Assembly (NCBI GenBank): GCA_015056655.1
Contig: SVFV01000038.1
Span: forward strand, 1 to 32,861
Direction of reading: 5' to 3'
Length of the DNA stretch: 32,861 nt
Origin: Butyrivibrio sp.
GTDB taxonomy: Bacteria > Bacillota > Clostridia > Lachnospirales > Lachnospiraceae
Shown: one piece after another, positions 1-9,217 of the stretch
How positions within the stretch are numbered: the stretch's first letter is position 1
Layout: each line of letters starts with the position of its first letter
Position numbers and translations under genes: made by a program
Notes under the pieces: model-generated
The model's database searches: none
What the model saw: only the letters and a program-made list of their open reading frames with translations
What the model was told of the DNA's origin: nothing

Positions 1-105
1 GATATGCAGGAGATTCAAAGAGCAAAATATGATATCGACCAGTTCCTTAAAAGTGATGAAGAGCAGAAGAAGGAACGTGTCAGAAAACACAATATCACTC
101 GATAA
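1..105 (+). CDS. C-terminal end of an unidentified protein (cut by window edge)
   Basis: The first frame is open from the window edge to a TAA at 103-105 and gives 34 residues that are strongly charged (Lys/Glu/Arg/Asp rich) and probably helical, ending in RKHNITR. A factor-independent terminator follows after only 7 bases, which supports a real gene end. An oriT-like double hairpin lies about 130 bases downstream, so the protein could be a mobilization protein such as a relaxase, whose C-termini are often charged and helical. That is a guess from context only; no domain can be recognised in 34 residues. Confidence 0.6.
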   Translation, partial: DMQEIQRAKYDIDQFLKSDEEQKKERVRKHNITR

Positions 106-112
106 TTCTAAT

Positions 113-158
113 GGGGAATCTGTAGGTTTAAGACTTGCAAGTTCCCCTCTTTTTTTAT
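113..158 (+). terminator. Rho-independent terminator after the partial gene
   Basis: GGGGAA at 113-118 pairs with TTCCCC at 142-147, with a smaller ACTTGCAAGT palindrome inside the loop, followed by a run of T from 148. It ends the transcript of the partial gene. Confidence 0.75.
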
Positions 159-230
159 TTCTGAAGAAATATCCAACAGCAAAATAAAGCGATTCGTAAG
201 AATTGCGTAGCCAAGCGATTAGCTTGTTCA

Positions 231-293
231 AGGGGATTGGGGGTGTGCCACCAACGAGCGAAAAGTAGCTTTTGTACAAAAAAGCACTGCTCG
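231..293 (+). other. oriT-like double hairpin, copy 1
   Basis: Two adjacent hairpins are visible. The first pairs TTGG (237-240) plus GG with CC plus CCAA (251-254), with one internal mismatch. The second pairs CGAGC (255-259) with GCTCG (289-293) and has the inner palindrome TTTTGTACAAAA (270-281). The arrangement, including a G-rich run just before hairpin 1 and an A-run just inside hairpin 2, matches the site at 28351-28412 near the mobC gene. Function as a transfer origin is inferred from this shared architecture and from the neighbouring mobilization-type genes. Another possibility is a recombination (res) site for the resolvase that starts at 360. Confidence 0.4.
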
Positions 294-359
294 CCACTTT
301 GTGAATTTGGAATACTTATTAAAGTAAAAAAAGCTAAAAGAAAGAGAGGAAAATAGCAA

Positions 360-974
360 ATGCAAAATGACAAGAAGATTTACGGATACGTGCGTGTATC
401 TACAAAAGAGCAGAATGAAGACCGCCAAATAATTGCACTAAAGGAGTTGGGGGTTCCTGAAGAAAATATCTTTATAGATAAAATTTCTGGAAAAGATTTT
501 GAAAGACCACAGTATAAAAGGTTGCTAAGACGTCTTAACACTGAATCAGTTGTATATATTAAATCAATTGACAGACTTGGAAGAAGTTATAAAGATCTTT
601 GTGAGCAGTGGAGGATTATTACTAAGGATAAAGGTGCAGATATTGTGGTTGTCGATATGCCTATACTAGATACACAAAAGGAAAAAGGCTTACTTGGAAC
701 ATTTATTAGTGACCTGATTCTTGCTCTGCTATCTTATGTTGCAGAGAGTGAATATAGCACGATTCATCAGAGGCAAGCAGAAGGGATTGCAGCAGCAAAA
801 GCCAGAGGAGTAAAGATGGGAAGACCACCTAGACCTCTTCCTGAAAACTTTCACGAAATATATCAAAAATGGAAAGCTGGTAAACTATCAACATCAGAGG
901 CGGCAAGACAAGTTTCAATGCCATTATCATCATTTAGATATAGAGCAGGAGTATATAAAAATGCAACTTTATAA
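360..974 (+). CDS. Small serine recombinase (resolvase/invertase family)
   Basis: This 204-residue protein has the usual size of Tn3-type resolvases and DNA invertases. The N-terminal catalytic domain starts YGYVRVST, making Ser14 the likely nucleophile with Arg12 nearby. The second active-site stretch SIDRLGR places the conserved arginines at 72 and 75. A helix-turn-helix follows at about residues 160-195 after a GRPPRP linker, as in resolvases that bind res sites. A purine-rich ribosome site (AGAGAGGA, 343-350) sits 9 bases before the ATG. It probably resolves cointegrates or multimers, or inverts DNA, for the mobile element it belongs to. A strong hairpin terminator follows. The family is certain from motifs; the actual substrate is unknown. 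Confidence 0.93.
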   Translation: MQNDKKIYGYVRVSTKEQNEDRQIIALKELGVPEENIFIDKISGKDFERPQYKRLLRRLNTESVVYIKSIDRLGRSYKDLCEQWRIITKDKGADIVVVDMPILDTQKEKGLLGTFISDLILALLSYVAESEYSTIHQRQAEGIAAAKARGVKMGRPPRPLPENFHEIYQKWKAGKLSTSEAARQVSMPLSSFRYRAGVYKNATL

Positions 975-982
975 GGAATATC

Positions 983-1040
983 AAAAAACAGGAAGGTGTA
1001 CCTTTTGGATAACCAAAATGTGTACCTTTCTGTTTTTTAC
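983..1040 (+). terminator. Bidirectional terminator after the resolvase
   Basis: AAAAAACAG at 983-991 pairs with CTGTTTTTT at 1030-1038, and AAGGT / ACCTT extends the stem inward. The A-run before and T-run after allow termination from either side. Confidence 0.75.
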
Positions 1041-1284
1041 TAAAGTTGTTTAGTAACCATTGTATTATACCCGTTTATCGTTTATTTCTCAATGATTATG
1101 AGAGCTAATATGGATCATCACCTATAAATGACTTTTCGCAACATATTATGGAAGAAACTCAACTAGCTAAAAGGTACACGTTTTAGCTAATAAAAAATCA
1201 TGGCTGTTAATGGATTAGAGCGTAATAGTACCTACTGTTAACGCTCTTTTGTTCTGTTTAACAGCATTAAGGTAGGGAGTAATT
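1041..1284 (+). promoter_or_regulatory. Leader of the glycan operon, with two hairpins
   Basis: There is no credible ORF here. TAGCTAAAA (1164-1172) pairs with TTTTAGCTA (1181-1189). AGAGCGT (1217-1223) pairs with ACGCTCT (1241-1247) and is followed by TTTT, so it resembles a terminator or attenuator upstream of the first operon gene. GCTGTTAA (1203-1210) can also pair with TTAACAGC (1258-1265), which would enclose the second hairpin. The motif GTGTACC or its complement recurs at about 995, 1020 and 1174. No convincing -35/-10 pair was identified. Attenuation of the operon is an inference. Confidence 0.4.
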
Positions 1285-2418
1285 GTGGAGAAGTATGACA
1301 AAATCATTATAGGTGCTGGGCTCTATGGATTATATTCTGCATTTTACAGCTGTAAAAAAGGACAGAATGTAATAGTTCTTGAATGCGATGATGCACCTTT
1401 CAAACGGGCTACTTATATTAATCAGGCAAGGGTTCACCAGGGGTATCATTACCCAAGATCGATTTCAACAGCTCTAAAATCAGCAGGATATTTCGAAAGA
1501 TTTAATAAGGATTATGCGTTTTGTGTAAATAAAGAGTTTGATCAGATTTACGCGACCTCGAGTCAGTATTCTTGGTCGGATGGAAAGCAGTTTAAAGATT
1601 TTTGCAAGGCAGCAAATATTCCTTGTGAAGAACTTCACGCAAGCAATTATTTTAAAGACGGCATGTGTGATGGAGTGTTTAGAACGAGAGAATACACATA
1701 CGATGCAATGATTCTAAAAGATTATTTGCTAGATGAACTTTCAAAGTATGGAAATGCTATGACCATTAAGTATGGTGTGAAAATAAATGCGATTGAAAAG
1801 AGTACTAATACTTATGTAATCAGAACTGAGGATGGAAATACTTATGAATCTTCGTTTGTATTGAATTCCACATACGCTGGAACCAATCAGATTCTTGAAA
1901 TGGCTGGATTTGAAAAATTTGGAATTAAGTATGAACTTTGTGAGATTATCCTTTGCGATGTTAACGATAAACTCAAAGAAGTTGGGTTTACGGTAATGGA
2001 TGGACCGTTTTTTTCAATAATGCCATTTGGAAAAACAGGTTACCATTCACTTACTTCGGTAACATTTACACCGCATACGACAAGCTATGATGAGGTACCA
2101 ACATTTTCTTGCCAGGGAGAAAGTAACGGACATTGCTCAACAAAGCGACTAGGCAATTGTAATGATTGTCCAGCAAAACCAGCGACAGCATTTCCTTATA
2201 TGGCAAACTTGGCAAGAAAATATATGCTAGACGATTATCAGTTTGAATATAAGAAATCATTATTTTCAATGAAGCCAATATTGATGAGTTCTGAAATAGA
2301 TGATTCAAGACCAACGGTAATCAGAACATATTCAAAGAATCCAACATTTGTAGGAGTTCTTTCAGGAAAAATAAATACAGTTTATGACTTGGATGAGGTG
2401 TTAGACGATGGAGAATAA
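1285..2418 (+). CDS. FAD-dependent oxidoreductase (DAO-like) at the head of the glycan operon
   Basis: The protein has 377 residues with a GTG start; the ribosome site GGTAGGGAG (1271-1279) lies just upstream. The N-terminus carries a Rossmann dinucleotide motif, GAGLYG at residues 10-15, with the ribose-binding acidic residue at Glu33, typical of FAD-dependent amine/D-amino-acid oxidase-like enzymes. An unusual four-cysteine cluster lies at Cys276, Cys284, Cys292 and Cys295, which could bind a metal. The last 11 bases overlap the next gene, indicating translational coupling. In this position it probably oxidises a sugar or lipid-linked intermediate, but the substrate cannot be read from the sequence. 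It resembles oxidoreductases of polysaccharide loci more than catabolic oxidases. Fold is confident, reaction unknown. Confidence 0.85.
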   Translation: MEKYDKIIIGAGLYGLYSAFYSCKKGQNVIVLECDDAPFKRATYINQARVHQGYHYPRSISTALKSAGYFERFNKDYAFCVNKEFDQIYATSSQYSWSDGKQFKDFCKAANIPCEELHASNYFKDGMCDGVFRTREYTYDAMILKDYLLDELSKYGNAMTIKYGVKINAIEKSTNTYVIRTEDGNTYESSFVLNSTYAGTNQILEMAGFEKFGIKYELCEIILCDVNDKLKEVGFTVMDGPFFSIMPFGKTGYHSLTSVTFTPHTTSYDEVPTFSCQGESNGHCSTKRLGNCNDCPAKPATAFPYMANLARKYMLDDYQFEYKKSLFSMKPILMSSEIDDSRPTVIRTYSKNPTFVGVLSGKINTVYDLDEVLDDGE

Positions 2419-3346
2419 AGAAAAAAACTTTGTATCGACGGTTATATATGTTCATAACGCCGAAAGAAGAATAGAAAAATTTCTAAGTATGATAATCGGT
2501 ATCATGGAAGACAACTTTGCGCATTCTGAAATAATTTGTGTTAACGATTGTTCTGATGATGCAAGCGTTGATGTGATTAAGAAAGTAAGCGACACTGCTA
2601 AAACCACTAGTATCTCAGTTGTTAATATGAGTTTTTTCCATGGTCTTGAGTTAGCAATGGATGCAGGAATGGATTTAGCTATCGGTGATTTCGTATTTGA
2701 ATTTGATAACACTATCCTAGATTTTGAGCCTGAAATGATTATGAAAATCTATCGTCATTCTTTAACTGGCTATGACATTGTAAGTGCTTCGCCTAATAGA
2801 AAAGAAAAGCTTTCTTCAAGACTATTTTATAAAGTATTTGATAGGTTTGCTGAAAACTCTTATGACATGACAACTGAGAGCTTCAGGATCTTAAGCAGAA
2901 GAGTAATAAACAGAATAAGCTCTATGAATAAGACTATTCCTTATAGAAAAGCTATATATGCAGGAAGTGGTCTGAAGACAGCAAATCTCAAGTATGAAGT
3001 GAAAACAGGTGGTAGAGGCAATGTTGATTCAAAAGAGAAAAGATACAGAACAAGTCTGGCAGTAGATACATTGATTCTCTTTACAGAGTTTGGTTACAGA
3101 TTTTCATTTTGGATGACATCTGCAATGATGCTTATTTCAGTATTTATGATTTTATATACAGTAGTAGTTTATGTAATTGGCCATCCTATCGAAGGATGGA
3201 CTACAACAGTACTGTTTCTATCAGTAGTATTTTTAGGATTGTTTGGAATCCTGACGATTATTGTCAAGTACTTACAGATAATTGTGGATATGGTGTTCAA
3301 GAGAAAACATTACAACTTTGAAAGTATAGAAAAACTGACAAAGTAG
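2408..3346 (+). CDS. Family 2 glycosyltransferase with two C-terminal membrane helices
   Basis: The N-terminal GT-A domain (about residues 8-215) has the nucleotide-binding VNDCSDD motif at 45-51. An acidic FEFDNT stretch at 97-102 sits where the metal-binding DxD is expected; Glu98-Phe-Asp100 could serve. Two hydrophobic helices at about 230-255 and 265-292 anchor the C-terminus, as in DPM1/ArnC-like polyprenyl-phosphate glycosyltransferases. It overlaps the oxidoreductase gene by 11 bases and is followed 13 bases later by the SDR gene. The likely role is transfer of a sugar from a nucleotide sugar to undecaprenyl phosphate or a membrane glycolipid at the inner face. The sugar is unknown. 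Confidence 0.9.
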   Translation: MENKEKNFVSTVIYVHNAERRIEKFLSMIIGIMEDNFAHSEIICVNDCSDDASVDVIKKVSDTAKTTSISVVNMSFFHGLELAMDAGMDLAIGDFVFEFDNTILDFEPEMIMKIYRHSLTGYDIVSASPNRKEKLSSRLFYKVFDRFAENSYDMTTESFRILSRRVINRISSMNKTIPYRKAIYAGSGLKTANLKYEVKTGGRGNVDSKEKRYRTSLAVDTLILFTEFGYRFSFWMTSAMMLISVFMILYTVVVYVIGHPIEGWTTTVLFLSVVFLGLFGILTIIVKYLQIIVDMVFKRKHYNFESIEKLTK

Positions 3347-3359
3347 ATCAGGAGGGGAA

Positions 3360-4271
3360 ATGAAAGCATTAGTAGGTTATACAGGATTTGTAGGAAGCAA
3401 CATATATGCTGCTGGAGATTTTGATGCAGTATATAATTCCAAAAACATACAAGAAGCGTATGGTACAAGACCAGATTTATTGATATACGCAGGCTTAAGA
3501 GCTGAAAAGTATCTTGCAAATAATGCACCAGAGAAAGATATGGATTTGATTTATCAGGCTGAAGAAAACATCACAAAGATAGATCCGAAAAGATTGGTGC
3601 TTATATCAACGATAGATGTATTTAAGAATCCTCAGGATGTAGATGAAAATTCAGATATTGATACAGAGAATCTTCATGCATATGGACTGAATCGTTATAA
3701 ATTGGAGTTATGGGTTAGGGATAAGTACCCAGATGCTTTAATCATTAGACTTCCTGGTTTATTTGGAAAAAACATAAAAAAGAATTTTATATACGACTAC
3801 ATAAATCTTATTCCATTTATGTTAAAGGCGGATAAATTTGAAGAATTATCAGCAGTGGATACTGAGCTTAAGAAGTATTATCAGCTTCAGGATAATGGGT
3901 TTTATAAAGTGCAGGTTGGTGATACAGATAGGGAAGAACTTAAGTCGCGATTCAGAAAGCTTGGCTTTTCTGCTTTGAATTTTACAGATAGCAGAAGCGT
4001 ATATCAGTTCTATAACCTTGGAAGATTGTGGAAAGATATTCAGGTTGCTTTGGATGCAGGTATTAATCTTTGGCACCCTGCAACTGAACCGGTATCAGCT
4101 GCAGAAGTGTATAAGTATCTTTCTGGTGAAGAGTTTGCCAATGAACTGGGAGTTACACCTGCAAATTATGATTATAAAACGGTTCATGCTGAAATATTTG
4201 GCGGGAAGAATGGATATATTTGCGATAAAAAACAAATATTATCAGAAATAAAGGAGTTCGTTGAGGCGTGA
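3360..4271 (+). CDS. Extended SDR (NAD-dependent epimerase/dehydratase-like), atypical active site
   Basis: This 303-residue protein has an N-terminal nucleotide-binding motif with glycines at 6, 9 and 12 (GYTGFVG) and the STIDVF strand at 83-88, as in extended short-chain dehydrogenases that make nucleotide sugars. The catalytic YxxxK position reads YGLNR (Tyr108 to Arg112), so the general-base lysine is replaced by arginine. A lysine is present two residues later (Lys114). This may indicate altered chemistry or a non-catalytic role. AGGAGGGG (3350-3357) is the ribosome site. The stop codon overlaps the next GTG start (GTGA). The likely role is modification of an activated sugar for the locus. 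Confidence 0.85.
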   Translation: MKALVGYTGFVGSNIYAAGDFDAVYNSKNIQEAYGTRPDLLIYAGLRAEKYLANNAPEKDMDLIYQAEENITKIDPKRLVLISTIDVFKNPQDVDENSDIDTENLHAYGLNRYKLELWVRDKYPDALIIRLPGLFGKNIKKNFIYDYINLIPFMLKADKFEELSAVDTELKKYYQLQDNGFYKVQVGDTDREELKSRFRKLGFSALNFTDSRSVYQFYNLGRLWKDIQVALDAGINLWHPATEPVSAAEVYKYLSGEEFANELGVTPANYDYKTVHAEIFGGKNGYICDKKQILSEIKEFVEA

Positions 4272-7200
4272 AAAATACTTTGTGTAAAATAAAAGACAAC
4301 GTGAGATTTAGACAGGCATTAAAGGTTATATTATGCCTGTTTATTCTCGTAACAATCTTTAGGTTGCAGTTTTCAGAGGGGGTTAAGTCTTTTGAAAATT
4401 ATAAAGACTACACTTTCAAAAACGATAATGAAGGTGGAGATTGGTTTGATTTAGCAGCAAATCATTCTGTTGCTCAGGAATTTATTTCGGCAGGTAATAT
4501 TCTTAATAATGTACAGCTATATTACGGGAATTCTTCAGAAGATAGAGATGTGGAGATTTCTGTGAAGGATGTAAATGGAAAAACTATTACAGATGTAAGT
4601 GTAAATACAAGTGAATTTAATAAAAATACATGGAATGATGTGGGATTAAGTACAGATAAACTTATTAGAGATGAAATATATACATTATCTATTTCATCAG
4701 AGGAGGGGCTCGAAGGTTTTATATACGGTAATGGTAACACTACTGAGTCTTTTATGAATTTCTCAGCAGAGGGGACAGATACTGAAGGACATCTTTTGAT
4801 GGGAGTAAGTCAGACATACAGTTATTGTAATCTTGCTGTTTTGTTTGAACTTATGGTAACAACATTATTCTCATCGGTAATAGGAATAGCATTATGCATT
4901 TCAATTTGGAAGTTTGAAGAAGTCTATGGTGCTTTTTTAAGTTCTTCAAAGTATGGATTTTCATATGCACTGTTTTTTTCTGTTTCAATAATTCTTCTTT
5001 ATAATCCAATAGATGATATAAGGACTAAGGTTATTACTTTTAAACGAGTAATAGGAATGGGCTTAAATAATGATGTTGATGTTTCTAGGAGAATTAGCAA
5101 TTTCAATAATTGGTTCATTGCTTTCGGAGTAGTTTTTATTTTGTTGTTCATGTTGGCAAATTATTATCTTGGTAAGGCAAAGTCTGAGGATCAAAAAAAG
5201 GTTATCGCTTTTTTAGATAATTATATGATAGTTGCCAATTGTAGTTTGATATTAAGGTGTATTACATATTTCAAGGATGCATCAGCTACAACAACGATTT
5301 ACTATTTTTCGCAGGATATTATCATGCTGTTTGCTTTGGTAGCAACTTGGTATGTGTTTTTTGCTGTTGATAGGTTTATAAATATTGAAAAGTTTGAGCA
5401 GATAGCATGTTCAGTAGTTTTTATATCTATAGCACTTGCAGTTTTCTGGGGGAAAGAGCTTGGAAAAGGAAGGATAGTACTGGGAATTGCAGCGATTCTA
5501 TTTGCTGTTGTATTAGTTTTTTGCAAGTATTTGGGAAAGATATGTGAGAAGGAGCAAGTAGAAAAGGCGTTACCATTTATTGCAATCATATTATCTTTTA
5601 TTCCGTTGGCTACGTCGCTGTATATAGAATTGATTCATGTTTTGAATCAGCATAACGTATTTGTTTCTCACCCAGCTAAATACTATAAAATAGCTTGTAT
5701 TTTAGGTTTCCTAATAGCAATGATAGCTCTTTATATGATTATTAAGAAGAATTATCAGATTAGAAATTGGAAGAGTATCGTATTTCCAATAACTGTAGCT
5801 GGTATAACATGTTTGAGCATACAGATACCTCTTTCATCTGTATATAATCTTGATTTATTTGAAAGTGCAAATTCAAGCATTTTAATGAGCGATTTTCTTA
5901 ATTATGGAGATATTCCGATAGTACAACATTACGGCGGACATATGATGACTGGCGTATGGGAAGGAATTTTGTACGCTATAGTCAACAATGACTTTGCTGG
6001 AATAGTGTCACCATATGGTGGCTTAATAAATGTAGTATTAGCATTATTATTCTATTTTGTTGTGGCAAAAATCTGGGATAGAGAAATGGGACTAGTGATT
6101 TCTTTGCTGTTTCCATTTTTAGGTTTTATTTCATATTACGGGCTTGGATTTTTAGTATGTATAGCAGCTATGGCTTATATACGAAAAAATAATATTAAAA
6201 GAGCAATCCTATTGTGGGGTTCTTTTGTATGGTGTGCTTTATATAGATTAGATTTAGGATTTGCATTTGGAATAGCTGTAATAATAGCTCTACTTATATA
6301 TGTCATAGTTGAAAAGAATGTAAAAGCATTTAAAGAATTAGGACTGTCATTGATAGGATGGGGAATTATAGGAGGCATAGCTTGGTTTGTTATCTGTATA
6401 GTTAAAGGCCTTAATCCAATCAACAGATTAATTGAGTTTTTAATGATAAACCTATCAAATCAAAACTGGGCATATACAGGCATAGGAACAGTTGACAATT
6501 TGTTATTTGCCTGGGGATATATTATTGTCCCATTTGCGATGGTTCTTTCTTTGATATACACCATTTTTTCAAAAGGTTTTAAAGAAAAGATTGGAACAGA
6601 AAGATGGATTCTACTGTTAATCTTGAACCTGTCATATTTCCAGAATTTTTCTAGAGGTCTAGTGAGACATTCACTTGCAGAGAATTCGACTACAATAGTC
6701 TTTTGGTGCGCGTACCTGTTCTTGGCGATGTTCTTGGCGTTTTATAAAGAGAACATGAAGTGGTTTGTTCCAGCATTTTTGGTGCTGATAGTTTTGAATG
6801 GTCTATTTTTGAAACCAGATAATTTTGCTTCATTGTCAATTGCGGATTCTGCGGTTTCGGCTCCCGAATCAATTATTGAGAGTTGGAAACCAACAAGATT
6901 CTATGATGAAGAAGATGAAGTCAAAGCAGATGATGGGTCAGTATTCAAGACTGAGTGGGAAAGAATAAAATACACACAGGAAAATGTTGAACGAGTAGAG
7001 TTTGCTGATGACCTCACAAATTATGCAGCCGAATATGAAATTCTATTAAATGAATTGCTAGAGGATGATGAGACATTTGTAGATTTCGTTAATAAAACAG
7101 TATTGTATTCGGTTATGGGATATAGATGTCCGGTATATGTGTCACAGTCCCCATTGCAATTATCGGGTGAATTTACACAGAAAGAATTTATAAAAGAAAT

Positions 7201-8323
7201 AGAAGGTGTTCCAGTTGTATTCATGCCAGTAGATGATACGAACTATAGAGCATCAAATAGCTTGGATGGAGTAACTAATGCGTATAGATACTACGCGGTT
7301 TATGAATACATTTATAGGAATTACAAGCCTTTATGTAGGTATGGAGATGAGTATGCAGTATGGTGTTTACCTGAAAAGTATGATGCATACAAGAAAAAAG
7401 TCGCATCTTTGATGCAAGGCAAAGAGTATGTTCAGGATATATCTGCATCTGAATTGATTGGTAAAAGGAATGTAGAGATAGAAGCAGAGAAATCAACAGT
7501 AATAGTGAGATATACTGGCATTGATCCTATGCTTACTGAACTACAGAATCTTATTGATGTGTCTGCCTTTGCAGGACAAAAAATGAAAATAACAATTGAT
7601 TATGAGACTGATACATCAGGTATCATGCAATTGTATTACACAACTGAGGAATATGAAGATTATTCTGCAGAAAAAGTTGTTGATGCTCAAATTAGTGAAA
7701 ATGGAACCGCAACTTTCATTATACCAATTACAGAATACTCAAGATTAAGACTAGATATTCCAGAGGAAAGTACAGTCACAATAAAAGCGTTAAAAGCGGG
7801 AAGTACAATAGAGTACATAGATTATGGTTATGATGGACCTGTTGAAAATGTTGATGAAGCAGGGAATATAACATATGGTTACATAAATGCTTTACATAAT
7901 ACTTCTATCGCTAAACTTCCAAGAATTTGGGCGGAAACCGATAAACAGGATTCTATCAATAATCAAATTGTATGCAGTTTAACAAAAGAAGATGAATATT
8001 ACGTATTTGATAATAACTCTGTTCCGGTATCAGATAATGGAAATTATCTAAAAATATCAGCTGATTATGATGGTGTTGATACAGAAGGAAAGTATGCAGA
8101 AGATGATGAGTCAGTTGGTGCGACTGTAATATTTGGATACTATAAAAACGGTGTGTTTGAACAGAAGTACCGTTATGCAATTACATTTGATGAAGGAAGT
8201 CATGATTATTTAATTAGATGTAGTACAGACTATTATTGGTATTTGAAAGAGGTTAATGCGATAAAAATTGAAACAACTGGGAACTTAAGGAATGTATCAA
8301 TGAATTTGTTAGAGGGTGACTGA
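4268..8323 (+). CDS. Giant polytopic GT-C-like membrane protein, 1351 residues
   Basis: GTG start overlaps the SDR stop. A first membrane helix at about residues 17-34 is followed by a hydrophilic, beta-rich extracytoplasmic region (about 45-185). A dozen or more hydrophobic helices extend to about residue 850, followed by a hydrophilic C-terminal region of about 500 residues rich in Tyr, Asp and Glu. The loop near residues 525-560 reads LDLFESANSS and then YGDIPIVQHYGGH. This resembles the first-loop acidic motif and His-containing stretch of GT-C enzymes, which transfer sugars from polyprenyl-phosphate donors outside the cell. It is far longer than common GT-C proteins. Role in assembling or decorating a surface glycan or lipid is inferred from fold and neighbours. 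Confidence 0.75.
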   Translation: MKNTLCKIKDNVRFRQALKVILCLFILVTIFRLQFSEGVKSFENYKDYTFKNDNEGGDWFDLAANHSVAQEFISAGNILNNVQLYYGNSSEDRDVEISVKDVNGKTITDVSVNTSEFNKNTWNDVGLSTDKLIRDEIYTLSISSEEGLEGFIYGNGNTTESFMNFSAEGTDTEGHLLMGVSQTYSYCNLAVLFELMVTTLFSSVIGIALCISIWKFEEVYGAFLSSSKYGFSYALFFSVSIILLYNPIDDIRTKVITFKRVIGMGLNNDVDVSRRISNFNNWFIAFGVVFILLFMLANYYLGKAKSEDQKKVIAFLDNYMIVANCSLILRCITYFKDASATTTIYYFSQDIIMLFALVATWYVFFAVDRFINIEKFEQIACSVVFISIALAVFWGKELGKGRIVLGIAAILFAVVLVFCKYLGKICEKEQVEKALPFIAIILSFIPLATSLYIELIHVLNQHNVFVSHPAKYYKIACILGFLIAMIALYMIIKKNYQIRNWKSIVFPITVAGITCLSIQIPLSSVYNLDLFESANSSILMSDFLNYGDIPIVQHYGGHMMTGVWEGILYAIVNNDFAGIVSPYGGLINVVLALLFYFVVAKIWDREMGLVISLLFPFLGFISYYGLGFLVCIAAMAYIRKNNIKRAILLWGSFVWCALYRLDLGFAFGIAVIIALLIYVIVEKNVKAFKELGLSLIGWGIIGGIAWFVICIVKGLNPINRLIEFLMINLSNQNWAYTGIGTVDNLLFAWGYIIVPFAMVLSLIYTIFSKGFKEKIGTERWILLLILNLSYFQNFSRGLVRHSLAENSTTIVFWCAYLFLAMFLAFYKENMKWFVPAFLVLIVLNGLFLKPDNFASLSIADSAVSAPESIIESWKPTRFYDEEDEVKADDGSVFKTEWERIKYTQENVERVEFADDLTNYAAEYEILLNELLEDDETFVDFVNKTVLYSVMGYRCPVYVSQSPLQLSGEFTQKEFIKEIEGVPVVFMPVDDTNYRASNSLDGVTNAYRYYAVYEYIYRNYKPLCRYGDEYAVWCLPEKYDAYKKKVASLMQGKEYVQDISASELIGKRNVEIEAEKSTVIVRYTGIDPMLTELQNLIDVSAFAGQKMKITIDYETDTSGIMQLYYTTEEYEDYSAEKVVDAQISENGTATFIIPITEYSRLRLDIPEESTVTIKALKAGSTIEYIDYGYDGPVENVDEAGNITYGYINALHNTSIAKLPRIWAETDKQDSINNQIVCSLTKEDEYYVFDNNSVPVSDNGNYLKISADYDGVDTEGKYAEDDESVGATVIFGYYKNGVFEQKYRYAITFDEGSHDYLIRCSTDYYWYLKEVNAIKIETTGNLRNVSMNLLEGD

Positions 8324-8325
8324 TT

Positions 8326-9114
8326 ATGAAATTATCAATATCGAATATAGGTTGGGCTGAAGAAAACGATGCTGCAGTTTATTCAATGATGAAAAAACAC
8401 GGGTTTGTGGGGCTAGAAATAGCTCCGACTCGTATTTTTCCAGAACAACCATATAATAAACTTGATGACGCAAGAGAGTGGGCTGACAAACTGAAAGCTG
8501 AAAACGGTTTTGTTGTACCATCCATGCAGTCAATATGGTATGGAAGAACAGAGAAACTTTTCGGAACTGATGAAGAGAGATCTGTGTTAATTGATTATAC
8601 AAAGAAGGCTATTGACTTTGCAGAGACAGTCGGATGTAAAAATCTTGTATTTGGATGTCCAAGGAATAGAAGCATTCCGGATGGCGCTGATGAAAGGATA
8701 ACAATCAAATTTTTTAAGGAAATTGGTGACTACGCAGCAGAGCACGGAACAGTAATTGGAATGGAGGCTAACCCGCCGATTTATAACACAAATTATATAA
8801 ATGATACTGTGAGCGCTTTGGAGCTTATAGAAAAAGTAGAGTCGGAAGGATTCAAACTTAATTTAGATGTTGGAACCATGGTTGAAAATGGTGAGGATGT
8901 TAATGTTCTAAAACGTAGAGAAAAATACATTAATCATGTTCATATAAGTGAACCAGGTCTTAAACCTATAGAAGAGCGACAGCTTCATCGTGATTTAGGA
9001 GCTTTGCTAAAAGCTTGTAATTATAATGGCTTTGTATCTATTGAAGTGGGTAAGCAAGAGAAGGTTGAGAATTTGGAAAATATGATGAGATACGTGGAGG
9101 AAATCTTTGGATGA
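8326..9114 (+). CDS. Sugar phosphate isomerase/epimerase-like TIM barrel
   Basis: The 262 residues match the xylose-isomerase-like / AP endonuclease 2 barrel family in length and motif order. Putative metal ligands are Glu147 (GMEANP), Asp181 (LDVGT), His206 (VHISEP) and Glu240 (SIEVG), all at the ends of predicted barrel strands. It starts two bases after the previous stop, and its own stop overlaps an ATG in ATGA (9111-9114). It probably isomerises or epimerises a sugar or polyol used by this locus; the substrate is not evident. DNA-repair endonuclease IV function is unlikely given the context and the missing extra histidines. Confidence 0.85.
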   Translation: MKLSISNIGWAEENDAAVYSMMKKHGFVGLEIAPTRIFPEQPYNKLDDAREWADKLKAENGFVVPSMQSIWYGRTEKLFGTDEERSVLIDYTKKAIDFAETVGCKNLVFGCPRNRSIPDGADERITIKFFKEIGDYAAEHGTVIGMEANPPIYNTNYINDTVSALELIEKVESEGFKLNLDVGTMVENGEDVNVLKRREKYINHVHISEPGLKPIEERQLHRDLGALLKACNYNGFVSIEVGKQEKVENLENMMRYVEEIFG

Positions 9115-9191
9115 ATCAACAGTTAAAAGTTCGAGAAGCCTTGAAAAATAAGGCTTTACGAGTGATTCGGGGGGGCAGAGCCAAGTTGTAA
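9111..9191 (+). pseudogene. Out-of-frame 5' end of the following membrane protein gene
   Basis: ATG at 9111 overlaps the preceding stop and has a good ribosome site (GGAGG, 9096-9100, spacing 10). Translation from it gives a basic 26-residue peptide and then stops at 9189-9191. A run of seven G (9169-9175) lies inside. One extra G, or a -1 ribosomal slip on the run, would join this start to the frame of the next gene and yield a protein of about 526 residues whose first membrane helix is intact. This is therefore probably the true N-terminus of the next entry, switched out of frame. Confidence 0.6.
9169..9175 (+). repeat. G7 homopolymer (possible phase-variation or slip tract)
   Basis: Seven consecutive G lie within the first 25 codons of a membrane glycosyltransferase-like gene, exactly where the reading frame breaks. 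Such tracts are prone to slipped-strand change, and to sequencing error as well. Confidence 0.6.
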
Positions 9192-9217
9192 TTTGTATAT
9201 TAGCAGTCATATTAGTA

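Noticed and set aside
4522..6872. Several minus-strand ORFs inside the giant membrane protein gene
   Set aside because: They are shadows of a long continuous plus-strand gene.
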